Source: Pelodera strongyloides (taxonomy: Eukaryota; Nematoda; Chromadorea; Rhabditida; Rhabditidae). From it: a stretch of 64,000 bases of DNA. The notes below the pieces were generated by a model. It was not told the origin of the DNA and did no database searches. It saw only the letters and a list, made by a program, of their open reading frames with translations. The first letter of the stretch is position 1; the number at the start of each line of letters is the position of its first letter. Shown here in pieces: positions 21,801 to 32,800 of the stretch. The position numbers were made by a program, and so were the translations under genes. Location of the stretch: contig JAANDG010000597.1 in NCBI GenBank assembly GCA_036852015.1, positions 1-64,000 on the forward strand, written 5' to 3'.

Positions 21801-24800
21801 AGATTTCGACGGTATCACCACGCATAATGCCGATTATTACAAGAAGCAGGTGAGCTTTAGTGAAGAAGCTCGGGTGCTGCACTGCAACAATCTGGCACGA
21901 TAATCGTTGCGCTGCGGCAAACTGGCGCGATAACGTTGAGCGCAGCATTATAATGCAGGCGTCCGAAAAAATCCGGGAACTGACTGAGTCAGAAATATAC
22001 ACTGTGTGACATTGTGTATTATGTCTCTGCCAGATTATCGCGGTTCTGACTCTTTTTACGCAAAATATGGCAACGGTAAAGATTGTGCAAAAATTGGCAT
22101 GCAAGCGTAGTAACATCGGCAGGCAGCCATTCCCTCTCCGAGTGTATGTTTGCCGCTGCCGCGTTGCCAAATGCCCTTTGCCCACCGTTCTTACGCGGCT
22201 TGCACGCCAAGTTTGGTCGGTGAAAAGTCTCTTACCCCCAAGCGAACACTATATCGCAACTAACAAAAGTGAATCGAAAATTTCAGGTTGAGAGATCGCG
22301 CGCCATTCGTCCGCAAGAGAACGTCGCACAATCGGGTGACTTTGATGGCATCACGACGCATCAGGCGGACTACTTTAAGAAACAGGTTACTATACAATTA
22401 CACTCTTTACAGCTAATGCCACAGCCAAAATCAGCGCACCACAATACTTTTAATTTCACTTACAAGTAACTTTGCGCGCATAGGGGCTTTACGCTCGCCA
22501 ATAATGCACTGGACTGAACTGCCTACTTATATCTTCGCAAGGTTATCTAAAAACCTCTACACTCGAGAATGAGGCCATTGAGTAAACTAATTTTTTTGAC
22601 CAAACTCGCTCCATTTAGGGTGAGCGAGCTCGTGCGATAAAACCTCAAGCAACCGCTATCCAGACGGGAGATTTTGACGGAGTCACCACACATAAGGCCG
22701 ATTATTTCAAGAAGCAGGTGTGCGGATTCCGTCCTTATTGCGAGCTAACCAAGGGCCTTGCCGCTAACACAAGGCCTTGCCTAATGTTTGGTTGGCTAAT
22801 GATTGGCTAATCTGTCAGGAAACATGCGTCTTTTCTTATTGCGTGGGATTGGGTGCTAGCCTGCGAGGAAACGCGGGATTTATTTTTGTTTCGCCGTGCA
22901 GTAGAAGAACATAGAGGGTGGTAAATGAAGCAAAGTGAATTTTGGACGAAAGCCCAACTACTGTAGCGCTACCGCACAGGAAATGCAGTCGAAGTTGGAA
23001 AAAATGCTGCCCAATGAACAACTGATGTATAAGACGTTACATACACGTTGGCCAGTTTGAAAGCTTACTGTACCTGGACTGAAACAGTATTGATAATTAT
23101 CCTAATTATCAGGCTCATTACAGGGCGAGAGAGCGAAAGCTGTTCGTCCTCAAGAAACTGCCATGCAAACTGGTGATTTTGATGGCGTCACTACAAACCA
23201 AGTGGACTACAATCGAAAGCAGGTGAGTATTATTTTGCTGCCATAGCTTCAGTATTGCTGATTTCTGATGCTGTCCAGCGTTTAGCGGACTCGAACCCGC
23301 GTCACTGGTCTACTCGACCAGCACTCACCGGTTGAGCTACACGCAACAGCACGGGTCACAGTACACATGAGCAGGGCCGGCTTGCCTCTTACGACGAATC
23401 TACCCGATTTAATATCTTCATAACCTGTTAACTAGCCTACCCAAATCTAGGCAGAGAGAGCTAGAGCGATTCGACCACAGGAAAATGTTGTGCAGTCAGG
23501 TGATTTTGATGGTATAACGACGCACCAGGCGGACTACTTTAGGAAAGATGTGAGTATTATTCTGCTGCCGCAGTAAAATATTGCTGCTAACTGCTGCTAT
23601 GCAACAACATTGTATCCATATCTAGGCTGAAAGAGCTAAAGCAATTCGACCACAGGAAAATGTTATGCAGTCAGGTGATTTTGATGGTATAACGACGCAA
23701 CAGGCGGACTACTTCAGGAAAGATGTGAGTATTATTCTGCTGCCGCAGTAAAATATTGCTGCTAACTGCTGCTATGCAACAACATTTTACCCATATCTAG
23801 GCCGAGCGAGCTAGAGCGATTCGACCACAGGAAAATGTTATGCAGTCAGGTGATTTTGATGGTATAACGACGCACCAGGCGGACTACTTCAGGAAAGATG
23901 TGAGTATTATTCTGCTGCCGCAGTAAAATATTGCTGCTAACTGCTGCTATGCAACAACATTCTATCCATATCTAGGCCGAGCGAGCTAGAGCGATTCGAC
24001 CACAGGAAAATGTTGTGCAGTCAGGTGATTTTGATGGTATAACGACGCACCAGGCGGACTACTTTAGGAAAGATGTGAGTATTATTCTGCTGCCGCAGTA
24101 AAATATTGCTGCTAACTGCTGCTATGCAACAACATTGTATCCATATCTAGGCTGAAAGAGCTAAAGCGATTCGACCACAGGAAAATGTTGTGCAGTCAGG
24201 TGATTTTGATGGTATAACGACGCACCAGGCAGACTACTTCAGGAAAGATGTGAGTATTATTTTGCTGCCGCAGTTAAAATATTGTTGCCTTCTGCTTCTA
24301 TGCAACATTCTACACATATCTAGGCCGAGCGAGCTAAAGCGATTCGACCGCAGGAAAATGTTGTGCAGTCAGGTGATTTTGATGGTATAACGACGCACCA
24401 GGCGGACTACTTCAGGAAAGATGTGAGTATTATTTTGCTGCCGCAGTTAAAATATTGTTGCCTTCTGCTTCTATGCAACGGTCTACACATATCTAGGCCG
24501 AACGAGCTAGAGCGATTCGACCACATGAAAATGTTGTGCAGTCAGGTGATTTTGATGGTATAACGACGCACCAGGCAGACTACTTCAGGAAAGATGTGAG
24601 TATTATTTTGCTGCCGCAGTTAAATATTGTTGCCTTCTGCTTCTATGCAACATTCTACACATATCTAGGCCGAGCGAGCTAAAGCGATTCGACCGCAGGA
24701 AAATGTTGTGCAGTCAGGTGATTTTGATGGTATAACGACGCACCAGGCGGACTACTTCAGGAAAGATGTGAGTATTATTTTGCTGCCGCAGTTAAAATAT

Positions 24801-27800
24801 TGTTGCCTTCTGCTTCTATGCAACATTCTACACATATCTAGGCCGAGCGAGCTAAAGCGATTCGACCGCAGGAAAATGTTGTGCAGTCAGGTGATTTTGA
24901 TGGTATAACGACGCACCAGGCGGACTACTTCAGGAAAGATGTGAGTATTATTTTGCTGCCGCAGTTAAATATTGTTGCCTTCTGCTTCTATGCAACATTC
25001 TACACATATCTAGGCCGAGCGAGCTAAAGCGATTCGACCGCAGGAAAATGTTGTGCAGTCAGGTGATTTTGATGGTATAACGACGCACCAGGCAGACTAC
25101 TTCAGGAAAGATGTGAGTATTATTTTGCTGCCGCAGTTAAAATATTGTTGCCTTCTGCTTCTATGCAACATTCTACACATATCTAGGCCGAGCGAGCTAA
25201 AGCGATTCGACCGCAGGAAAATGTTGTGCAGTCAGGTGATTTTGATGGTATAACGACGCACCAGGCAGACTACTTCAGGAAAGATGTGAGTATTATTTTG
25301 CTGCCGCAGTTAAATATTGTTGCCTTCTGCTTCTATGCAACATTCTACCCATATCTATCTAGGCCGAGCGAGCTAGAGCGATTCGACCACAGGAAAATGT
25401 TGTGCAGTCAGGTGATTTTGATGGTATAACGACGCACCAGGCAGACTACTTCAGGAAAGATGTGAGTATTATTTTGCTGCCGCAGTTAAATATTGTTGCC
25501 TTCTGCTTCTATGCAACATTCTACACATATCTAGGCCGAGCGAGCTAAAGCGATTCGACCGCAGGAAAATGTTGTGCAGTCAGGTGATTTTGATGGTATA
25601 ACGACGCACCAGGCAGACTACTTCAGGAAAGATGTGAGTATTATTTTGCTGCCGCAGTTAAATATTGTTGCCTTCTGCTTCTATGCAACATTCTACACAT
25701 ATCTAGGCCGAGCGAGCTAAAGCGATTCGACCGCAGGAAAATGTTGTGCAGTCAGGTGATTTTGATGGTATAACGACGCACCAGGCAGACTACTTCAGGA
25801 AAGATGTGAGTATTATTTTGCTGCCGCAGTTAAATATTGTTGCCTTCTGCTTCTATGCAACATTCTACACATATCTAGGCCGAGCGAGCTAGAGCGATTC
25901 GACCACAGGAAAATGTTGTGCAGTCAGGTGATTTTGATGGTATAACGACGCACCAGGCAGACTACTTCAGGAAAGATGTGAGTATTATTTTGCTGCCGCA
26001 GTTAAATATTGTTGCCTTCTGCTTCTATGCAACATTCTACACATATCTAGGCCGAGCGAGCTAAAGCGATTCGACCGCAGGAAAATGTTGTGCAGTCAGG
26101 TGATTTTGATGGTATACGACGCACCAGGCAGACTACTTCAGGAAAGATGTGAGTATTATTTTGCTGCCGCAGTTAAATATTGTTGCCTTCTGCTTCTATG
26201 CAACATTCTACACATATCTAGGCCGAGCGAGCTAAAGCGATTCGACCGCAGGAAAATGTTGTGCAGTCAGGTGATTTTGATGGTATAACGACGCACCAGG
26301 CAGACTACTTCAGGAAAGATGTGAGTATTATTTTGCTGCCGCAGTTAAATATTGTTGCCTTCTGCTTCTATGCAACATTCTACACATATCTAGGCCGAAC
26401 GAGCTAGAGCGATTCGACCACATGAAAATGTTGTGCAGTCAGGTGATTTTGATGGTATAACGACGCACCAGGCAGACTACTTCAGGAAAGATGTGAGTAT
26501 TATTTTGCTGCCGCAGTTAAATATTGTTGCCTTCTGCTTCTATGCAACATTCTACACATATCTAGGCCGAGCGAGCTAAAGCGATTCGACCACAGGAAAA
26601 TGTTATGCAGTCAGGTGATTTTGATGGTATAACGACGCACCAGGCGGACTACTTCAGGAAAGATGTGAGTATTATTTTGCTGCCGCAGTTAAAATATTGT
26701 TGCCTTCTGCTTCTATGCAACATTCTACACATATCTAGGCCGAGCGAGCTAAAGCGATTCGACCGCAGGAAAATGTTGTGCAGTCAGGTGATTTTGATGG
26801 TATAACGACGCACCAGGCAGACTACTTCAGGAAAGATGTGAGTATTATTTTGCTGCCGCAGTTAAAATATTGTTGCCTTCTGCTTCTATGCAACATTCTA
26901 CACATATCTAGGCCGAGCGAGCTAAAGCGATTCGACCGCAGGAAAATGTTGTGCAGTCAGGTGATTTTGATGGTATAACGACGCACCAGGCGGACTACTT
27001 CAGGAAAGATGTGAGTATTATTTTGCTGCCGTAGATTCGATAATGCTGCGTTCTGCTTCTATGCAACAACATTCTACCCATATCTAGGCCGAGCGAGCTA
27101 AAGCGATTCGACCACAGGAAAATGTTGTGCAGTCAGGTGATTTTGATGGTATAACGACGCACCAGGCGGACTACTTTAGGAAAGATGTGAGTATTGTTTT
27201 TATGCCGTAGCTTCAGTATTGCTGATTTCTGCTGCTATGCAACAACATTCTACCCATATCTAGGCCGAAAGAGCTAGAGCGATTCGACCGCAGGAATATG
27301 TTATGCAGTCAGGTGATTTTGATGGTATAACGACGCACCAGGCGGACTACTTCAGGAAAGATGTGAGTATTATTTTGCTGCCGTAGCTTCAATAATGCTG
27401 CTTTCTGCTTCTATGCAACAACATTCTACTCATACCTCTAGAGAAACAAATCTTAGGTCCACCTCATGGTAAACCTTCTATACTCATTACTAATTATTCT
27501 TATTAAGATCTTGTGCTAATTAGACTAATTTGAATATTCCAGCCTGCGCCCTCGCTTATGGTTAGACCCGGCGAATCAATGCGGCTTCTATCGGGTGCTT
27601 TTGACGGAACAACTACTATGAAATCTGATTATATTCGCAAATTTGTGGACATCTGCCCTGCCGAGAAGGTTCTAACGCACAGGTAATTGCCTTGAAATTA
27701 CAGTTTATTAATTATCCTCGATTCTATTCGCTCCTTACAATTAGAGATCATACAGGAGTGACAAGAATTACACATAATAAAATTGTGCTTATTCGCTACC

Positions 27801-28029
27801 CGATTGCAAAAGTACAGAGTGTAGAAAATGCAAAATTCAAAGTGCGAACTGCGAACTACAAAGCACACGCTAAAAGCACAAACTACAAAGTACAATTTGA
27901 AAATTCAATTATTTCAGAGACCGTTCCTACCAATTTCGTTCCAACCGGCAGGGACACCAATTCTATGAGCGGAGTGTTCGCCATGGGCAGCTTGATCCCC
28001 GTGCTCAGGGCATGGTTGCGGTGGGATGA
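18884..28029 (+). CDS. SAXO-like microtubule protein with 31 exon-encoded 33-aa repeats
   Basis: SAXO (FAM154) proteins bind and stabilise microtubules of centrioles and cilia through short Mn repeats. Exon 1 (18884-18930) and exon 2 (19420-19513) encode the family's Cys-rich start: CICQICQCG then NHHCGH. Next come repeat exons, each exactly 99 nt in phase 0-0: 20433, 20732, 21053, 21460, 21751, 22287, 22619 and 23124 (diverged), then 23 near-identical ones from 23451 to 27362. Each encodes a module like PQENVVQSGDFDGITTHQAD. Exon 27543-27682 holds a variant repeat (GAFDGTTTMKSDY). Exon 27918-28029 ends the protein after HGQLDPRAQG. The length is about 1,153 residues if every array exon is used, well above usual SAXO sizes. 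One array exon (26051) lacks a base. Family assignment rests on the Cys-rich motif and repeat shape, without a search. Confidence 0.82.
19532..20069. mobile_element. Degenerate CCGGCCGG-related MITE hosting a SINE
   Basis: AGCGGTATAACATCCGTCGG occurs twice on the left, and CAGCTGTTACACCGCTTT closes the right side. The SINE at 19745-20021 lies inside. It sits in intron 2 of the SAXO-like gene. Confidence 0.45.
19745..20021 (-). mobile_element. tRNA-derived SINE
   Basis: The minus-strand head has tRNA-like A and B boxes (GTTCGATTCC). The body includes CGCCCATGATTCCCTCGCC and the tail is TTTATTTATT. A second copy at 57545-57822 shares head, body and tail, with scattered differences. Confidence 0.8.
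20211..20351. mobile_element. MITE with GAGGCTATATTCACCA ends
   Basis: TCAGAGGCTATATTCACCAC is mirrored by GTGGTGAATATGACCTCA. The inner arms carry TTCCCC and GGGGAA. It is a relative of the element at 6143. Confidence 0.6.
23278..23345 (-). mobile_element. tRNA-like SINE head in SAXO intron
   Basis: Minus strand: A box TAGCTCAACCGG, anticodon stem CTGGT/ACCAG with loop CGAGTAG, B box GGTTCGAGTCC. Base 33 is G, not U. It lies in the intron immediately before the amplified exon array. It resembles the copy at 9025, including about 60 bp beyond the tRNA-like part. Confidence 0.55.
23451..27362 (+). repeat. Tandem array of 23 exon-intron units, about 173 bp each
   Basis: Exon starts are 23451, 23626, 23801, 23976, 24151, 24324, 24497, 24669, 24842, 25014, 25187, 25363, 25535, 25707, 25879, 26051, 26222, 26394, 26566, 26739, 26912, 27088 and 27264. 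Each unit is a 99-nt exon plus a 72-77-nt intron running from GTGAGTATT to CATATCTAG. Three intron versions exist: units 1-4 (CTGCTGCCGCAGTAAAATATT), units 5-20 (CAGTTAAA or CAGTTAAAA then TATTGTTGCC), and the last ones (CTGCCGTAG). Exon differences are mostly GAGCTAAAG versus GAGCTAGAG and CCGCAGG versus CCACAGG. Symmetric phase-0 exons let units be gained or lost without breaking the frame. Confidence 0.95.
26051..26148 (+). pseudogene. Array exon 16 with a one-base deletion
   Basis: This exon reads GATGGTATACGACG where all other units have GATGGTATAACGACG. That makes it 98 nt, so including it would shift the frame. It is an assembly error, or a dead unit that must be skipped. Confidence 0.75.
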
Positions 28030-28875
28030 GAGGGATTCCAAATACTTACCGCTGCGGTACCGTAGCTATTTATACCAGATTGAATACGCCGCAGAGCTTT
28101 ATTCGAAATAATTTGCGCGGTACCGTGGTATGTCATTATTCGACTACATGCGTAACATACTCTCATGCTTCTGGGCTTCAGACAGTTGTTTGCTAGTTAT
28201 AATACAAATGTTAGTTTTGTGCACCTGCACGTTTCGGCGTCCCCTACAAATTGTTCATATTTTTCATAAATCTTACTTTGTAGTTTATGATTATAGTTGA
28301 TAATATTAAACCAGTTTTATTTAATAATCATGATGTCTGATGTTCCTTGCTTTTTCTTGTACCGTAACCTGTAACCGTAACCCGCTGCTCCGGTAATGTA
28401 CCTTTACCTCAGTTCTCAGAAAAGATTTCACTAGAATGTTGAGGATGCATTCGAACCCTTGATCACTGCTTTATACTTGGTGATGAAAATGTTAATAAAA
28501 CTTTTCTACGTTTCGGTCCTTGCAGTGCTTTGTTACCTATTGGTATATTTTCGATTACATTCTTTAGCCGCTCTATATGTAAGGAAAATTTTGAAAAACA
28601 TAAAAAGTTCTTACATTTAGCATCTAATCGTTATGATCTAGAAACTTATTAGACAGTTACGCATATTTTTCATGAAGCATATTTCTGTGTTTATGACTGC
28701 ATATAGCATATATGCACCTGCTTTGAAACCGTGCACGGTGCAAGTTACCAGTACTACCAGAGGTCATGGTGCGCTCACGTAGGACCCAGGCCCATGGTAC
28801 GCGGGAGCTAGTACCCACACCTCTCCCACCAATATTAGCCCGCACATAAGCGCACGCCCTTATATGTTGCCCCCT

Positions 28876-28890
28876 GTCTCCCGGGGTAAC
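28876..28890. promoter_or_regulatory. Weak X-box (RFX) candidate
   Basis: GTCTCC-CGG-GGTAAC fits the two half-sites of an X-box, but with a 3-base spacer in place of the usual 2. It lies 410 bp before the dynein start codon. Chance occurrence is quite possible. Confidence 0.18.
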
Positions 28891-29288
28891 CAACCAAGAC
28901 AGCCGTGCTGAAGTGCAACGGGGATTGAACTTTGGCTAATAATATTTATGACCTAATTGTATATTATTCATATAATTATACTCTAATTTGCATTTTTGAC
29001 TGTAGGTTAAACATATTCCCCAGTTGTTCGGCATGGTTTTTGTTTCGAGCATCGTTGAACTCTACGTTATCGACATTTGCTTACTCAGTTTCGAGCGTTC
29101 CGTCAATATTTAAGTCATAATTTATTTACTTTTGCTTATCTAGTTTAAACACGTAGTTAGTTATTTTTACCCTTTATATCCATCGTTTATATGCTTGTCC
29201 TTAATGTATTTTGTACCAATGTATTTTTCAAATAAATTGATTATACTTTTATATTTTTGCTAATTTCTTAATTTTTTTCTTCAAATTT

Positions 29289-29299
29289 AGTCCTCTACC
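29289..29299 (+). other. Acceptor site just 5' of the dynein start codon
   Basis: CAAATTTAG is followed by 9 bases and ATG. This is the third gene in the window with this arrangement. Confidence 0.45.
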
Positions 29300-29818
29300 A
29301 TGTCAAAAGAGGATGAACGCGGAGATCCGAGGCGCACTTATTTACTTCGGTAAGTTGTCAAACTTACGTTTAAAAACCGCGCGTTTATCTCTTTAAAATA
29401 GCTACAGACGCCATAATTCACTTTCTAAGGATACACGCAAATTTACCCGTTGCCTAACTAGCACAAGACATTGTTGTAATGTGCAGGCAATTTTGGGAAT
29501 GAAAAATAGTACTAATAATAAATATAATATCCAGCCTCTGAGCTGGACCCCGGTGCACCGTTTCCGCGGATTCGGTTGATATAAGCCGGTTCACTTTATC
29601 TTTTTATCTTTTAATAAATATATTTCAGGGTGGCTAGTCACATCTTGTCGCTAAATATAGTAGAAGATCGCCTAAGGAATACTTCATCATTGTACGCGTT
29701 TGTGGACACAAATACAAGTGTGTTGGTGATAGCGAGGAATGAACAGGTCAGTAAGAATATAAAAAAACCCATAGAAAACACCAAATCTGCGAATTCAAGC
29801 GAGAGAGAGAGGGAGAGA

Positions 29819-29868
<50 letters not shown>

Positions 29869-32800
29869 AAATCAATAGGGTAATAAAGACAGAAGTCCTC
29901 ATCAAGGGAGAAAATGATACATTGTTTATTTTAATATTGTTATAGAAAGGTGTGGAAATGTGGAATCAAGTCAAAACTGACGCCCCAATGGCCGGCAGGG
30001 TCGTATTTTACAAGAACCGGGCCGCACCGCTTTCGAACAGTGACTTTAAACAGGTATTATAAACATGTTATCTTTACTCCGTATCTCACAATATCCTTCT
30101 CTCCCTCTCTCTCTTCCTTTCTCTCTCTCTCCCCCTCTATCTCCCTCTCCCTCTCACACTATGTCACCGTTTCTCTGTTGGTATTATGAGAATAAGTTGT
30201 CAATTTATTCAGATGGTCAACGTCGTCACGCTGAACACCAACAATCCCAACGAGGTGTTCCTATCGTCAGTTCAGAATGTTGGTCATTTTTCTTTTTACA
30301 ATGTTTAAAGCGAAATACCGGCCGGTTTTTGAAACGCGTCGACTACACCAACATTCTTATGCGTCCTATGCAAATGAGCATAAAAAATAGACCCCAATTA
30401 GACCCCATTTCGCATAAATACATAAGAGTGCAGTTGTCCACGATGCGTTTCAAAAACCGGCCGGTATTTCGCTTTACCACATACATATATAAACCACTAA
30501 AGCCATAAAACCATATCGTTCGAAAATGGATGTGCGTGTCGTTCACTCGCGAGGCACATTTGTTTCTAACACGCATTTAATAAAAAAAAATTAATTCAAG
30601 AAAAATTCCAGGTTTTCGGTAAGAATGTCTCACAAAGTGGAAATAAACAGCTGATGGACGCTGTCATGGAACTAGAGGAGAATCTCGTGAGCACTGTGCA
30701 AGGAGGACGAGGAGCAGATGGTACAGGTGAGTGTGGTTCGCGACTAGTATTAGTGTTGGGCAGTGCCCATTTCCTGACCATTCACCGACCATTTCGGTCC
30801 GTATTTGCTTAACTCTCCCACAGAAATGGTCAAAAAGCACAGTAGTTTCTTAGACGTAGAGACGATGATGTAGACCGAGTTTTGACATCAGCGAACTACA
30901 ACGAACACAGGCGGGAGTTGAACGAGCGAACAATTGCCTAGGATTTCACCGTCTTACCGGTTGCGCCATGTATTCACTTTTCATTATCCAGGTGTCGCCT
31001 CACTCGAGGATGAAGTCCGCATGTGGTGCAAGAAGAAAGATCAGAAGAATGCGGCAATAGTCGAATGTTTTGAACCGTTGGAGAAGGTCATGGCATCAGT
31101 ACAGGTTAGCTCAAACCTGACTTTTTTGCTCAACTCACGGGAACTTTTGGTTTCACAACTTTCTAACCAACATAGGATGTTGTCAACTTTTCATCTGATT
31201 TTAGTGAAGCTAGTGACAGTCCGGTAGTCCAAGCAATGTGTCATATTAACGTTTTGCTTATTCAATGCTCAATATTAGACACAATGCACAATTTTTGATT
31301 TCATTTCCCCTCTGCTGCCTATCTTACCTCAAACTTGCGTTAATTAAGCTGTTTGTAAACTGTTCTAGGATTGTCCGCTAGGTGAACACTGGCTGTCTGT
31401 CTAACTCATGGTCTACCTCAAAGTTGGGTAATCGAACCGGTTGTAAACTCTTTCAGGATCGTCCGCTAGTCGAACTGGGTGTGTTGGTGGATGCATTCGA
31501 AGACTGCGTCGACGGGCTTTGGAATACCGAACTGTATTCTGAATCGAAAATGAGGAACCTCATAAATAATATGGGTGAGTTGGAATTTTGGCAATGTACC
31601 TGTAGACACGGTAGTTCGAAACTTTGACGTTGGGTTTTTTTGCGCTCGGAATGAGGAGGCTTTTGTAACATTATTTTGAAAACACTCGCAGAGTTGTCCC
31701 TAGATCACGACGTCGATGAACTCGCATACCGTAGTACACATTTTATGCACATCTACTATGGATTTCTTCAAATCCAAGGTTACGCAATTCGTTTGTAAAC
31801 TTATCTCTAACAAATACCCTATAAACCTATTATTTTGAGTACCATTAGCTTTAGCACTGCACAAATGTCCCACCATTACTCATAAATATGACCTTACCTT
31901 AAAGCGAAATGCTAGCCCCCTTGGGAAATTTGCATATGATAAGCAAATCCTTTGTATCCTATGCTAATTTTGTACGATCGTCCACGGCAATCGTACAAAA
32001 ATTAGCATAGGATAGATAGTACTTGCTTATCATATGCAAATTTTCCAAAGGGGCTAGCATTTCGCTTGAAAGCATATGCTAAAATGGTTGCATTCTATTT
32101 GAGATTGCTATCAATGTCACTATGTTCCTTACTTACTTATTTGGTTCCCCTACACAGATAGGTTAGCTAGGATCAATATACTCTACGCACATAGTACGGG
32201 AGGGACATGTACCTACAGATGTCACTGCATGTCTATCGCTCTCTTCTGTCTCGCACTCTTATCAACACTAGCATTATCAAATACATCCTTAGCAAAGACT
32301 TACAATGCCATTCATACCATTTCTTCTAATTTTTTTTAAGTTTTCTAATTTTATTCTCATTTACCATTATTCCTTTTAAATTCTAAAATCTCACTCTAGT
32401 ATAATGTCACTATATTATTTATTAGTTAGTAACTCTCAAAAATTAGCATACAATTTCAACATTATATTAGTTTAGTTTAGAATTTCAATTGCGGCATCAC
32501 ACTGATGATGGCCCTCCGCAATTGTAAATCCCGTCTGTGGCTTAGGGGCAGAAATGGGGTGTCAAGCTCGAGCTTGATTTAGAATTTTATTACTTTAGTT
32601 TATTTATATATTTATTATCATAATTTTTATTTTCTCTAATATAGTTCTCATATATTATTATCCATTTATTGTTTCTTTGATTCATTACACTCGTTTACGT
32701 GTTTTTCAAGTGCTATCTAAAAGATTTTAAAGCGAAGTACCGGCCGGTTCTTGAAACACATTGAGTACACCAGCATTCTTATGTTATGCAAATAAACATA

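Larger units (their letters stand above)
28030..29299 (+). other. Gap between SAXO-like gene and dynein-2 gene
   Basis: 1.27 kb on the same strand between two ciliary genes. It has a B-box-like GGGTTCGAATGC on the minus strand near 28450 and a GC-rich patch at 28720-28900. A weak candidate RFX site (28876-28890) is also present. No exon is visible. Confidence 0.45.

Noticed and set aside
24190..26978. Repeated 66-codon open frames starting MQSGDFDGITT
   Set aside because: They run from an array exon through its intron into another frame of the next exon; splicing removes the intron part.
23451..27362. CRISPR-like direct-repeat array
   Set aside because: The repeat is a 99-nt coding exon with splice sites, the spacers are near-identical introns, and the context is a eukaryotic gene.
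27692..28111. 139-codon open frame at the end of the SAXO-like gene
   Set aside because: It crosses an intron and the stop of the real last exon in another frame; the spliced frame ends at 28029.
29630..29878. 82-codon frame ending in an Arg/Glu run
   Set aside because: The first part is dynein exon 2 and the rest is intron with a GA microsatellite.
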